Part shown: in pieces, positions 56,222 to 64,000 of the stretch
Numbering within the stretch: the first letter of the stretch is position 1
Layout: the number at the start of each line of letters is the position of its first letter
Source: Promethearchaeota archaeon
Lineage (GTDB): Archaea > Asgardarchaeota > Lokiarchaeia > Sigyniarchaeales > SOKP01
Reading direction: 5' to 3'
DNA: 64,000 nt
Assembly (NCBI GenBank): GCA_029838195.1
Contig: JALGVJ010000017.1
Coordinates: 1-64,000, forward strand
The notes under the pieces: model-generated
Seen by the model: the letters and a program-made list of their open reading frames with translations, nothing else
The model's database searches: none
Told to the model about the DNA's origin: nothing
Made by a program: the position numbers and the translations under genes

Positions 56222-56503
56222 ATGTTAACCATTATAGCAACCGTGAAAGTAAGGGAGGGTAAAATGGAACAAGCTATCGAGGTTTTAAAAGAAGTGGTTC
56301 CAAAAATTAAGGCTTCAGAGCCCGGAACTTTGGAATATATCCCTCATATCGTTGAAGGAAAAAACGAAATCATTTTTTATGAGAAATATGAAGATGATAA
56401 GGCTTTCAAAACTCATTCGAAAAGTTTGGCTACCTCTTTAGCTAATTTTTTACCCTTGTTAGAACCTGGAATGGATTTAAAAAGATGCAAAGAAATTCTC
56501 TGA
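56222..56503 (+). CDS. Antibiotic biosynthesis monooxygenase (ABM) domain protein
   Basis: 93 residues, dimeric alpha/beta barrel type: TIIATVKVREGKMEQAIEVLK, SEPGTLEYIPH, IIFYEKYEDDKAFKTHS. Such small proteins are quinol monooxygenases or heme-degrading enzymes, or have no enzyme role. Upstream ACGTGATTAAAA is the ribosome site. Confidence 0.85.
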   Translation: MLTIIATVKVREGKMEQAIEVLKEVVPKIKASEPGTLEYIPHIVEGKNEIIFYEKYEDDKAFKTHSKSLATSLANFLPLLEPGMDLKRCKEIL

Positions 56504-56716
56504 ATCATTTCCTTGAGTTTTAATTTCTCTTTTATTTTCTTTATTTTAATTAGATGCGCATCATTGAATAATCATTCATTTTCCGAATACCCCAAATCTT
56601 ATTAAAAACAATTCTTCCACGTTATGAATATATATTCACAAAATTTATATAAGGTGATTAACTTTTGTTACTTGAAATTAAAAAAAAATTGTAAAAAAGG
56701 AGATGATGTAATAAAA

Positions 56717-57088
56717 ATGCCAGGAGGAGATGGAACGGGTCCGGCTGGTTTAGGACCCATGACAGGTCGTGCTTTAGGATATTGTGCTGGTTATAGCAGT
56801 CCTGGATATACGAAGGGTCCTGGACTTGGATGGGGTCGAGGATACGGTCGTGGATGGTGGGGACGAGGGAGAGGATGGTGGAGAGGAATCCGATGGGGAA
56901 CACCCGTGTATAATCCATGGGTAGCGCCCGGCTATCCTACCCCCACGGCTCCCGTAGTAGCCACGCCTGCTGATCAATTAACCATGTTAAAACAGGAGAA
57001 AGAATACATGGAATCCGAATTAAAAGCGATCCAAGAAGCATTAGAGGATATTTCAAAAAGGATCGAAGAAATAGAACAAGAAAAATGA
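56717..57088 (+). CDS. DUF5320 family glycine-rich protein
   Basis: 123 residues starting MPGGDGTGPAG; the preceding AAAAAGGAGATGATG is a very strong ribosome site and excludes the longer frame from 56624. Middle part is Gly/Trp/Arg-rich, then a Pro-rich linker and a C-terminal coiled coil (MLKQEKEYMESELKAIQEAL). This is the DUF5320 layout often seen next to Mrp/NBP35-like or dinitrogenase-cofactor-type genes, none of which is here. The DtxR-family gene follows within 85 bases. Confidence 0.85.
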   Translation: MPGGDGTGPAGLGPMTGRALGYCAGYSSPGYTKGPGLGWGRGYGRGWWGRGRGWWRGIRWGTPVYNPWVAPGYPTPTAPVVATPADQLTMLKQEKEYMESELKAIQEALEDISKRIEEIEQEK

Positions 57089-57098
57089 TTTTTTTTTT
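57089..57098 (+). terminator. T-run terminator after DUF5320 gene
   Basis: Ten T directly after the stop codon, with another T5 two bases later. Confidence 0.55.
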
Positions 57099-57172
57099 AA
57101 TTTTTGTATTAATTTAATTATCCCATTACTGCTTCAAGATCTATTTTCAATAATTGAGCGAGAGTAATATTC

Positions 57173-57547
57173 ATGGAAAGTATAAAAGAAAGTCAAGAAG
57201 ATTATTTAAAGGCAATTTATCTCATTTCGAAATCGAAAAAAGGGGGCTGGGTTAATAATTCTCAGATCGCAAGATTTCTAAATGTTCAACCGCCTTCTGT
57301 TTCAGAAATGCTGCATAAATTAAAAGCAAAAGGATTAATCGATTGGAGCCCTCGAAGGGCAATACGTTTAACCCGCAAAGGAAAACTATTAGCAATGGAT
57401 ACTCTTAAAAAGTATGAAATTTTGAAAGATTTTTTTCTTAACGTATTAAAAATAGAGGATGAGGCTCTAATAAATCAATCATGTTGTAAAATTGAACATC
57501 ATCTAACCCTTGATGTTTTGGAAGCACTAAGGGACGTTTCACCTTGA
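57173..57547 (+). CDS. DtxR/MntR family metal-dependent regulator
   Basis: 124 residues. N-terminal SQEDYLKAIY and wHTH (NNSQIARFLNVQPPSVSEMLHKLKAKGLID), then the dimerisation helix with CCKIEHHL, matching the metal-binding C/E-x-x-E-H-x-x part. Shorter than DtxR and lacking an SH3 domain, as in MntR. Probably senses Fe or Mn and regulates nearby or remote metal genes. Confidence 0.9.
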   Translation: MESIKESQEDYLKAIYLISKSKKGGWVNNSQIARFLNVQPPSVSEMLHKLKAKGLIDWSPRRAIRLTRKGKLLAMDTLKKYEILKDFFLNVLKIEDEALINQSCCKIEHHLTLDVLEALRDVSP

Positions 57548-57686
57548 TGAGGTTTCAGTTCTTTTATACTTGATTTTCATTATAGTTTTCAATTTCGTCC
57601 ATAAAGATTCCGAGAATTAATGAGAATTAATGAGATAATAATTTATTATATAAATTTTTAAAATTCGAAATTACTTATTTTAACAC

Positions 57687-57839
57687 ATGGCTGAAGTTAA
57701 ATTAGAAATTAATGAAAAATCTATTCCTCTGAACAATTTGATGCAAGAAATGCTGAAAAATTTGATATTGGCGTATCTAAAATCAGCAAAAAAGATACCA
57801 GAACCCATGGAAACCATTAAAATAGACATTATATTATAA
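57687..57839 (+). CDS. 50-residue conserved-type archaeal small protein
   Basis: Begins MAEVKLEINEKSIPLN, then a helix (LMQEMLKNLILAYLKS) and a final strand (METIKIDIIL). The pattern strand - PLN - amphipathic helix - P - strand resembles small archaeal proteins of unknown function that I have seen in similar form. No strong ribosome site is visible. Too short for routine gene calling. Confidence 0.55.
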   Translation: MAEVKLEINEKSIPLNNLMQEMLKNLILAYLKSAKKIPEPMETIKIDIIL

Positions 57840-57959
57840 TATTTTATTTTATTTTTTTTTTCCTTGTGTTTTTTTTTTCCAAAAATTCTTTGGAAATGGA
57901 TTTTTCACATCCATGAATGTCAATTTACCCTTACAAGGAATAAAGATTGGTGATTAGAA

Positions 57960-57975
57960 GCGAACGTTAGTTCGC
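57960..57975. other. Perfect hairpin with downstream T-tract
   Basis: GCGAAC-GTTA-GTTCGC forms a six-base stem with a four-base loop and is followed after seven bases by T7. It could end a transcript from the small gene at 57687 or be part of a short RNA. Such GC-rich stems are rare in this AT-rich spacer. Confidence 0.35.
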
Positions 57976-58088
57976 AAGGAGTTTTTTTCTTTTTATTTTT
58001 ATAATGACAATTTTTCGCTTGGAACGCTAATCTAGTAAAATTAAATTAAAGGAAAAACAATTAAGTAAGAGAAAAAAAAAAGAAGAAT

Positions 58089-59429
58089 TTAAGGTTCTTG
58101 AGCTTCTAAAATTGCCATTTGCCTCTTGTATTTTTCTTCTTCAGACAGCTCAGGCTCGCCACGTTTTACTAAAAACATGCAAATTAAGGCTGCGATAAAA
58201 AAGTAAGATGCATTTAGTAATAAAGTTTCTATGCCAAAAATATCCGTAAGAATACCCACGATCATTGGACCTAATATTGCAGCCATGTAAGAAAAAAAGT
58301 AATAAAGCCCAGTATAAGTTCCGATTTTATCATGAGTTGGTGCTAGCTCCCACACAATGACTATGGAGTTAGTATTTATTAAGGCCCATCCAATTCCAAG
58401 TATCGCTAATGGAATTGCCATTATGAAAATGCTTGCTTTGACCAATCCAAGAAAATAACCGAGAACGAGCATTGCGATCCATAATATCACTCCTATTTTT
58501 ATCGCCTTGCGACGTCCGATTTTGGTGGCAACGATAGCCATGGGATAGATCGTAATTAAAAGCGGTACAGCCACGAGAAAGGGTAAAAACCCCGCCAATC
58601 CTGAAGTATATCCTAAAACAGAGACGCCATAAATCGAAATTAATGCAACAACTCCTTGATAGCCAACAAACCAAAAAAATATAGCTAAGAGTATGAAAAG
58701 CGTGCTTTTATCTTCTTCATGAATAACATCTTTAATGCTTTCAATGAGGGGGGGTTTTTTTTTCTCTTTTTTAACTTTTTGCTGTAATTTAGCCTCCATT
58801 TCTAAAACTAATTGATATCCATAAGATTCCGTTTCCTTTATTTTAAGTAAGAGTACAATAAGGGCCCCAATCATGATGAATGAGATAATGGTAAATAAAA
58901 TCTGAAGACCAACTCTCTGATCTGTAAAAAAATCAAGCAACGCACTAAACCCATAGCCAATGGCCACACCTACGCCCCCCATGAAATTGATAATAGCATT
59001 TCCCTTGCTTCTATGGACTGGCTTTACAAAATCGGGCATTAATGATACGGCTTGAGCCCTATAAAATCCCATACTAAATCCGAAAAAAAACATCCATAAT
59101 AATAACATAAAAAGTGATGTAGCTGTCGGAATTAAGGCAAAAAATAGTGCACCTAAAGGGACTCCCACGATTAGATAAGGAATGCGGCGACCGAGCCTTG
59201 TTCGGGTATTATCTGAGATGGAGCCCATAATTGGCTGTAAAATTATTCCTAGAATGTTATCCAATGCCATCCAAAAACCTACAAATGTTAATAAAGTTAG
59301 ATAATTATTCAGAAGCAAGGGAACTTGAGCATTGTAAAGCGACCATGCGACTTCAGAGGAGAAAAATGCCAAGCCAATGATGAATGTTTGTCCTACATTA
59401 AAGGGAGTTTCTTCACTTTTTTCAGAAAT
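58089..59429 (-). CDS. MFS transporter (SLC45/GPH-like)
   Basis: About 446 residues with twelve membrane helices; motif SDNTRTRLGRRIPY in the 2-3 loop is characteristic of sugar-type symporters. A TTG at 59372 is the first standard start, but the frame is open for 19 more codons, giving a family-typical N terminus (FNVGQTFIIGLAFFSS). At 59427-59429 an ATT lies six bases after a GGTGA Shine-Dalgarno site and before it is an in-frame TGA, so ATT is the likely start. Probable sugar or osmolyte importer. Confidence 0.88.
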   Translation of the reverse strand: MSEKSEETPFNVGQTFIIGLAFFSSEVAWSLYNAQVPLLLNNYLTLLTFVGFWMALDNILGIILQPIMGSISDNTRTRLGRRIPYLIVGVPLGALFFALIPTATSLFMLLLWMFFFGFSMGFYRAQAVSLMPDFVKPVHRSKGNAIINFMGGVGVAIGYGFSALLDFFTDQRVGLQILFTIISFIMIGALIVLLLKIKETESYGYQLVLEMEAKLQQKVKKEKKKPPLIESIKDVIHEEDKSTLFILLAIFFWFVGYQGVVALISIYGVSVLGYTSGLAGFLPFLVAVPLLITIYPMAIVATKIGRRKAIKIGVILWIAMLVLGYFLGLVKASIFIMAIPLAILGIGWALINTNSIVIVWELAPTHDKIGTYTGLYYFFSYMAAILGPMIVGILTDIFGIETLLLNASYFFIAALICMFLVKRGEPELSEEEKYKRQMAILEAQEP

Positions 59430-59435
59430 GTTTTT

Positions 59436-59440
59436 TCACC
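59436..59440 (-). promoter_or_regulatory. Shine-Dalgarno site before ATT start
   Basis: GGTGA on the minus strand inside AAAAGGTGA, six bases before the ATT at 59429. The standard start 57 bases downstream has no such site. Confidence 0.6.
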
Positions 59441-59662
59441 TTTTTTTTAAATTAATGCTAATATAGAATAATTTACTCTTTTCATTTAAAAATTCTTAGT
59501 TTATACATTAATAGGAAATTATAAATTTTTTCTTAATCTTTTTTTCATATTAGGACTAATATAGAATATTTTCTCGTTTCATTAATTCTCAGTTTATATA
59601 TTAATTAAAAATTAAACTATTAATTAATTCTAAATTATAAAGTAGAAACCAAGTAAAAGAAA

Positions 59663-60544
59663 ATGCGATTAGAACCTGAATGCGTTGGCTGTTTATTTAA
59701 TCAGATATTAAATGCAATAAAACATTTAGATTTAAAACTCCCTCGATCGGATATTATATTTCTTCAAAAAAAAGTGATGGCTTATTTGCTTGAGAAAGAT
59801 TTTGATAACACGACAGCACCGATGGTTGCGCGATATCTCTATGATTTAATTTCACAAGTGGCAAATAATCCCGATCCCTTTCGAGAGTTAAAAAAAAAAT
59901 ATAATTCTCTAGCATTAAGATATCATGATAAGATTCTTAATTCAATTAAAACGACTGAGGATCCATTATTTAAAGCATTAATTATCGCTGCATTAGGAAA
60001 TACAATCGATTTTGCGAGTCAGCATGAAATTAATTTAATCCAAGATCTAACCAATTTCATTCCCCAGCAATTAAAAATTAATGATTATGAATCTTTTAAA
60101 GCCACTCTCGATAATTCTAAAGGGTTACTAATTCTTGGCGATAATGCCGGAGAAATCGTGTTTGATAAATTATTAATCACGATTTTACGAGAAATGTATC
60201 CCCATTTAGAAATAATATATGCCGTCCGAGCATCGCCCATCATTAATGATGCTACTATGGAGGATGCCGAGGAAATTAACCTGACAAGCATGGTAAAAGT
60301 AATTGAGTCGAGTCCCATTCCGGGTATTGATTTGTCTAATGTTTCAAGAGAATTTAAGACCTATTTTTATTCCGAAAATCACGCCATTTTATCAAAGGGA
60401 CAAGGAAATTTTGAATGTTTACACGATTCAAGCACGATTGGCAAGCCAATTTATTATTTGTTTAAAGTTAAATGTAATTTAATGGAGCGGATTTTTCAAT
60501 CACGTGGTGTTAAAAAGGGCGACTTGATTTTTATTAAAATGTGA
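59663..60544 (+). CDS. DUF89/ARMT1-like damage-control phosphatase
   Basis: 293 residues. N-terminal ECVGC and helical part, then the DUF89 core: LLILGDNAGEIVFDK (metal-binding Asp, Asn and Glu), YAVRASPIINDATMEDAEE and SKGQGNFECL. The family removes phosphate from damaged sugar phosphates and cofactors, metal-dependently. Upstream spacer has AAGTAAAAG only; start ATG is the first in frame. Confidence 0.9.
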   Translation: MRLEPECVGCLFNQILNAIKHLDLKLPRSDIIFLQKKVMAYLLEKDFDNTTAPMVARYLYDLISQVANNPDPFRELKKKYNSLALRYHDKILNSIKTTEDPLFKALIIAALGNTIDFASQHEINLIQDLTNFIPQQLKINDYESFKATLDNSKGLLILGDNAGEIVFDKLLITILREMYPHLEIIYAVRASPIINDATMEDAEEINLTSMVKVIESSPIPGIDLSNVSREFKTYFYSENHAILSKGQGNFECLHDSSTIGKPIYYLFKVKCNLMERIFQSRGVKKGDLIFIKM

Positions 60545-60685
60545 TGAGCAATCAAATTCAATCATTGAAAGATAAACTAACTCATGGATGGAACCCATTT
60601 TTGATTTCGCTAATAAATTAGAATTTTAAAACATTAATTATTAATTATTTCAAAAAAAATCTTTCACCCTCCCTTGGGAAAGAGA

Positions 60686-61180
60686 TCAAGTGCTTTTTTG
60701 TTGGCGCATTTTTCGGATTGCTTCCGTGAAGAAACCAAAATCTTGTTTAGTACTTGAATTTTTCTTATTTTCAAAAAAATCTTCTATTTGTTTATAAAGA
60801 AGGCGTTTAAATGAAGTGAAGCGAGAAATGTCCACGCACGTAGCGATCTCATCCTTGTAGAGGGTATAAAAATGTTCTAAAGCTTTTTCCGCTTCTTCCC
60901 GTGCATCCTCAGAAAGAAAATTTTTATCAACTATTATAATTAAAATAAGTCTATGGGCTGTGACCACGATAATTTGAACATCTAATCCCTTAATGATAAT
61001 TTCTTCTATTTTCCCCATGCTATCTTTTCCGAACAATGACAAGGCGCCAACAAACGAGGATAATAAAATCGGATTAATGTGCGTATCTAAAATCAAGTCT
61101 AAAAGAAATTCTCCGCTTTCCTTGCATATTACAATTCCTTTAATTTGCTTTGCGATTTCTTCTTGCGAAATGCTGCTGAT
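60686..61180 (-). CDS. Longin/Roadblock-like domain protein
   Basis: About 164 residues. Strand-turn-strand (IKGIVICKESGEFLLDLI), helix (NPILLSSFVGALSLFGKD), strands (KIEEIIIKGLDVQIIVVT; LILIIIVDKN) and helix (AEKALEHFYTLYKDEI), that is, the roadblock/longin fold, plus a helical C-terminal tail. The first TTG (61096) cuts off the first hairpin; the frame continues to ATC at 61178-61180, six bases after GGGGG, which is the best start candidate. Possibly a small-GTPase regulator of the type abundant in Asgard archaea. Confidence 0.72.
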   Translation of the reverse strand: MSSISQEEIAKQIKGIVICKESGEFLLDLILDTHINPILLSSFVGALSLFGKDSMGKIEEIIIKGLDVQIIVVTAHRLILIIIVDKNFLSEDAREEAEKALEHFYTLYKDEIATCVDISRFTSFKRLLYKQIEDFFENKKNSSTKQDFGFFTEAIRKMRQQKST

Positions 61181-61186
61181 TTTAAT

Positions 61187-61191
61187 CCCCC
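61187..61191 (-). promoter_or_regulatory. Shine-Dalgarno-like site before ATC start
   Basis: Minus-strand AAAGGGGGATT, six bases before ATC at 61180. No comparable site precedes the TTG at 61096. Confidence 0.45.
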
Positions 61192-61833
61192 TTTATTTTT
61201 TTCTTATTTGTTATAAAAATACAACCCATATAGTAAAATGTAAAATAATTTTAATATTTAATGCGAATGGAAATTTAATATAGTAAGGTGATATCCATAT
61301 ATAGACATGATTTTTTTTTCAAGAGTAATTTAAAATAATTATCCTCATTCTTAAATAATTTTTTAATACTTCCTCATGTATAACATTAAGCACACCAATT
61401 TAAATAATTCCTTTTCCATATCTTTTCCATGAATGGAAAGGCTTCCTTTTTCCTTTTATTAGATTAATTGAAAAAATTTCTAATGTTTCATTTTAACAAA
61501 TTAAAGGTATAGTCTGCTTCTCTTCATTAAAGATAAAAAGCTGTGAAATAATTTAAACCAGATATTTTTGAGTTAATTATAACCACATGAATCATTAATT
61601 AATTGAAAAAATATATCAAACCTTATAAAAATCCGAATCCAATATGAAGGAAAAAAACCCGGTAATTAATTTTACACTGCTTAGAGAAACAAGCTTCAAT
61701 CTACAAGCTAAAATCCCGAAGGATCCAGATAAAGTTGATCAATAAATGATCTTAAAAATTTTTCCCCGAGAAATTTAATATATTTCCTTTTTAAAAACAA
61801 GTGAAATGTTTAAACTATAGGAAAAAATTGAAT
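61192..61833. other. Longest spacer, mostly featureless
   Basis: 642 AT-rich bases between the longin-like gene and the radical SAM gene. Apart from a possible 33-codon frame at 61644-61745, no gene, tRNA fold or repeat was seen. Promoter of the longin-like gene should be in the first 100 bases (minus strand). Confidence 0.4.
61644..61745 (+). CDS. Possible small ORF (33 residues)
   Basis: Begins MKEKNPVINFTLLRE and ends KIPKDPDKVDQ with a TAA stop. The amino-acid composition is more protein-like than most short frames here, and it could be a fragment or small peptide. No ribosome site and no family recognised; low confidence. Confidence 0.2.
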   Translation: MKEKNPVINFTLLRETSFNLQAKIPKDPDKVDQ

Positions 61834-62763
61834 TCAACAAGCTTTCCAAAAAGTTTTATCTTCATAATAATATTTTTTTATTTTTCCTTTAGATTCAAGA
61901 TCGGTTAAGATTTCTATAATTTTTTCTTTTTTCATTTGTTCTTTCATAAATGTTTCAATGATTTGTTCTTCCCGCATTGGATGTCTTGTTAAGATTGAAA
62001 CCAATTCTCCTTGTAAATCCTTAGAATGAAGGATAAAATCCCCCTCTTCAGGAAAATTTATATTATTATACTCTTTGAATACCTGATTTAAGCGCGGAAT
62101 TAAATCCTTACCAGGAATTTTGACATATTTTTCAGCAGGAGGGCGAATGGGCACGTTAATATCAATTCTGTCCGGTTTTATTTCATCCATTATTCTTTTA
62201 ATTTTTCTTAATTCCTCTACTGAATCATTAAGATTTTTCATCACCATTACTTCAATCCAAAATTTTCCCTTATAATTTTTGTTAAATTCTATTAATCCAT
62301 TTACCATTTCTGAAAATTTAATGCTTGGATGAGGCCTATTTATTCTAATAAAAGATTTTTCATCACCAGCATCTAAAGTTGGTAAAACTACATCAACTAA
62401 CATTAGGGCATCTTTCACTTCTTTATCAGACAATAAACTTCCATTAGTTATCACGCAAATGGGTTTTTCTGTTAACGTTTTAGCATGACGAATTAATAAT
62501 TCTAAATCTTTATATAATGTGGGTTCTCCACTTCCAATGAATGTGAGATAATCAAATTTAAGATTTTTTTGAGATAGTACTTCTTTCATTTCATTCTGAA
62601 TAACCTCCACGGGATAAAAATTTTCACGTGTATTCGTAAAATTTGTAGTTCTCCCTAATTGACAATAAATGCATTGATAATTGCATGTTTTCGACGGGAC
62701 GGGATCTACTCCCAAAGATTTTCCTAATCTTCTACTAGGAACTGGTCCAAATAAAAATGTCAT
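61834..62763 (-). CDS. Radical SAM protein with C-terminal winged helix
   Basis: 309 residues. FGPVPSRRLGKSLGVDPVPSK precedes the SAM cluster motif CNYQCIYC; then FIGSGEPTLY and ITNGSLL. This opening (FGPVPSRRLG) marks a broad archaeal and bacterial radical SAM family of unsettled function. The last 60 residues look like a small winged helix (REEQIIETFMKEQMKKEKIIEIL). Reaction unknown. Confidence 0.9.
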   Translation of the reverse strand: MTFLFGPVPSRRLGKSLGVDPVPSKTCNYQCIYCQLGRTTNFTNTRENFYPVEVIQNEMKEVLSQKNLKFDYLTFIGSGEPTLYKDLELLIRHAKTLTEKPICVITNGSLLSDKEVKDALMLVDVVLPTLDAGDEKSFIRINRPHPSIKFSEMVNGLIEFNKNYKGKFWIEVMVMKNLNDSVEELRKIKRIMDEIKPDRIDINVPIRPPAEKYVKIPGKDLIPRLNQVFKEYNNINFPEEGDFILHSKDLQGELVSILTRHPMREEQIIETFMKEQMKKEKIIEILTDLESKGKIKKYYYEDKTFWKAC

Positions 62764-62855
62764 TTTGTGAATAAATATTCATTTAATTAAAATGTTTTAT
62801 AAAATAACACCATCCGATAAAATTAAAAGAAGTAGAGGTAAAATTTTATAGAATT

Positions 62856-63677
62856 TTAATAGGTGTAAAAACCTTTTTTAGTTTTAAGTCCAAGCTCACC
62901 CCTTTCTACTTTCTCTTTTAAAATATCCGGAGGTTTATCCCGTGGATCTCCACTATTTTTATAATAGGATAATTCAATATCATATACAACATCCAAACCG
63001 ACCGCATCCATGAGTTGGAAAGGGCCAAGTCCCATGCCTGTAAAAATTTTCCAAGCCTTATCAACCTCTTCAATATCTGCATGACCTCCCGCCCAAATTT
63101 CGAGGCATTCTTTTTTAACAGCCCTCCAAATTCGATTAAAAACAAAGCCATAACATTCCTTTTTCACGATAATGGGTGTAATTCCCATGCTTTCCACCCA
63201 TTTCTTACTTATTTCGAAGGTCTCATCACTTGTTTGCGTACCACGCATTATATCTGCCATGGGAATTGTCGTGAGATTATAAAAATGAACATTAATGACC
63301 TTATCTTTTCGCTGAACCGCATCCTCAATTTTTGATACGGGAATGGAGGAACTGTTAGTAGCAATAATCGTATGAGAAGGTGCCGCTTTATCTATTTCCG
63401 TAAAAATCTTTTTTTTTAATTCCAACTGTTCAGGAATGGCTTCTATGATGAAATCGGCATCTGCCACTGCTTCCTCTAGGGTTTCATGGAAAGTAACTCC
63501 TCCCGGGATTTTCTTTCTTTTCTTTTTCCGTGCTTGCGAATTCACGTATTTTCTCGCTTCTTCTTGATCCTTATCAAATGCACGAACTGTATATTCTAAT
63601 AAAGCATTTTTTGCTAAAATCTGCCTTCCCATAAAGCCAACGCCAATAATAGCAATGGTTTTTAGTTGTCCGCTCAT
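62856..63677 (-). CDS. 3-hydroxyacyl-CoA dehydrogenase
   Basis: 273 residues. NAD-binding GVGFMGRQI at the N terminus, FIIEAIPEQLELKK and ATNSSSIPVS, catalytic His in VNVHFYNL, and the C-terminal helical domain ending LKTKKGFYTY. Oxidises 3-hydroxyacyl-CoA to 3-ketoacyl-CoA, so it could act after the acyl-CoA dehydrogenase and hydratases of this window. Somewhat shorter C-terminal domain than FadB2-type enzymes. Confidence 0.92.
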   Translation of the reverse strand: MSGQLKTIAIIGVGFMGRQILAKNALLEYTVRAFDKDQEEARKYVNSQARKKKRKKIPGGVTFHETLEEAVADADFIIEAIPEQLELKKKIFTEIDKAAPSHTIIATNSSSIPVSKIEDAVQRKDKVINVHFYNLTTIPMADIMRGTQTSDETFEISKKWVESMGITPIIVKKECYGFVFNRIWRAVKKECLEIWAGGHADIEEVDKAWKIFTGMGLGPFQLMDAVGLDVVYDIELSYYKNSGDPRDKPPDILKEKVERGELGLKTKKGFYTY

Positions 63678-64000
63678 TTTTTTCCCTTTTTTATTTTTTC
63701 CTCTCTTTTTTTTTTATTTATTTTTCGTTTATTTATTAATGTAACTTATTTTTAATATTTAATTTTATTTTAGAACACTTCAAATAATAATCTTCTTAAA
63801 CGCCCTCATTTTCCGTCTAATTATCCTTCTCTCAATTGATATAAAAAATCCATGGAAATAAATACATGAAATGATTTAATTTGATATATTTTACTTCAAG
63901 ATAAGCAATTTTTCTCAAGGTTTTTTTAAGAGAGGCCGTCATATGCGTCACCTAGTTGAATTTTTTGCCGATTTTCCTTATATTCCGAAGCATTAATAAA
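63678..64000. other. Terminal spacer, no gene seen
   Basis: 323 bases upstream of the dehydrogenase gene. T-rich at first, no convincing open frame; a 17-codon frame near 63944 is too short to support. Confidence 0.35.

Noticed and set aside
63944..63994. 17-codon frame MRHLVEFFADF at the window end
   Set aside because: Too short, no ribosome site and no recognisable homologue; could be chance.
1..64000. CRISPR arrays, tRNA or rRNA genes, insertion sequences
   Set aside because: No regularly spaced repeats, cloverleaf-type sequences, rRNA-like GC-rich blocks or transposase/integrase genes were seen on either strand.

Overview
The window is AT-rich, with compact genes on both strands and short intergenic spaces. 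It looks like a chromosome segment of an archaeon, most likely an Asgard archaeon (Promethearchaeota, Lokiarchaeia-like). The evidence is an archaeal-type MetRS with a C-terminal tRNA-binding domain, a V/A-type ATPase A-subunit homologue, archaeal TATA boxes and T-rich terminators, Shine-Dalgarno sites of the GGAGGTGAT type, TTG starts, a tungsten aldehyde:ferredoxin oxidoreductase, two Roadblock/LC7 proteins, a longin/roadblock-like protein, a vWA protein with two C4HC3 zinc fingers, and a 1401-residue glycoprotein-like surface protein. The lineage is inferred; the window has no rRNA, tRNA or standard phylogenetic marker cluster apart from metG. I saw no CRISPR array, insertion sequence or integrase.

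Layout. 0-7.9 kb: ABC-2 permease remnant, a stand-alone divergent ATPase A subunit, an alpha/beta hydrolase, phosphoglycerate mutase, an ATC-hydrolase-like protein and a cytosolic GH3 glycosidase. 7.5-10.8 kb: a two-gene cassette (ParB-HTH-DUF488 fusion plus an unrecognised 271-residue protein) sits between two copies, about 505 and 511 bp, of the junction between the GH3 3' end and the M29 aminopeptidase 3' end. 10.8-19.5 kb: M29 aminopeptidase, GPH sugar symporter, two PIG-L deacetylases around a HEPN/MNT-type pair, and two membrane hexapeptide transferases. 19.6-28.9 kb: acyl-CoA dehydrogenase with an added winged helix, SagB-type nitroreductase, small Zn protein, HEAT-like protein, AAA ATPase, an unrecognised beta-rich protein, a divergent RtcB-family protein and MetRS. 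29-37.9 kb: vWA/zinc-finger protein, M20 peptidase, giant surface protein, a frameshifted membrane gene and two Roadblock proteins. 37.9-42.7 kb: a probable operon of MBL hydrolase, poly-ferredoxin, AOR and LarA-like racemase. 42.7-52.4 kb: N-formylglutamate amidohydrolase-like protein, two ABC exporters (one beside a Cys-rich HxlR regulator), papain-like peptidase, CCG-domain oxidoreductase and OsmC. 52.7-64 kb: two enoyl-CoA hydratase paralogues, M24-like hydrolase, ABM, DUF5320 and DtxR proteins, MFS transporter, DUF89 protein, longin-like protein, radical SAM protein and 3-hydroxyacyl-CoA dehydrogenase.

Together the genes suggest a heterotroph that takes up and hydrolyses sugars and peptides and handles acyl-CoAs and aldehydes with ferredoxin-linked steps. 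The points most worth pursuing are the repeat-flanked cassette, a set of genes whose coding sequence runs upstream of every ATG/GTG/TTG to an ATT or ATC next to a Shine-Dalgarno site, the divergent RtcB homologue facing an AAA-ATPase operon, the vWA/double zinc-finger protein, and the orphan ATPase subunit.
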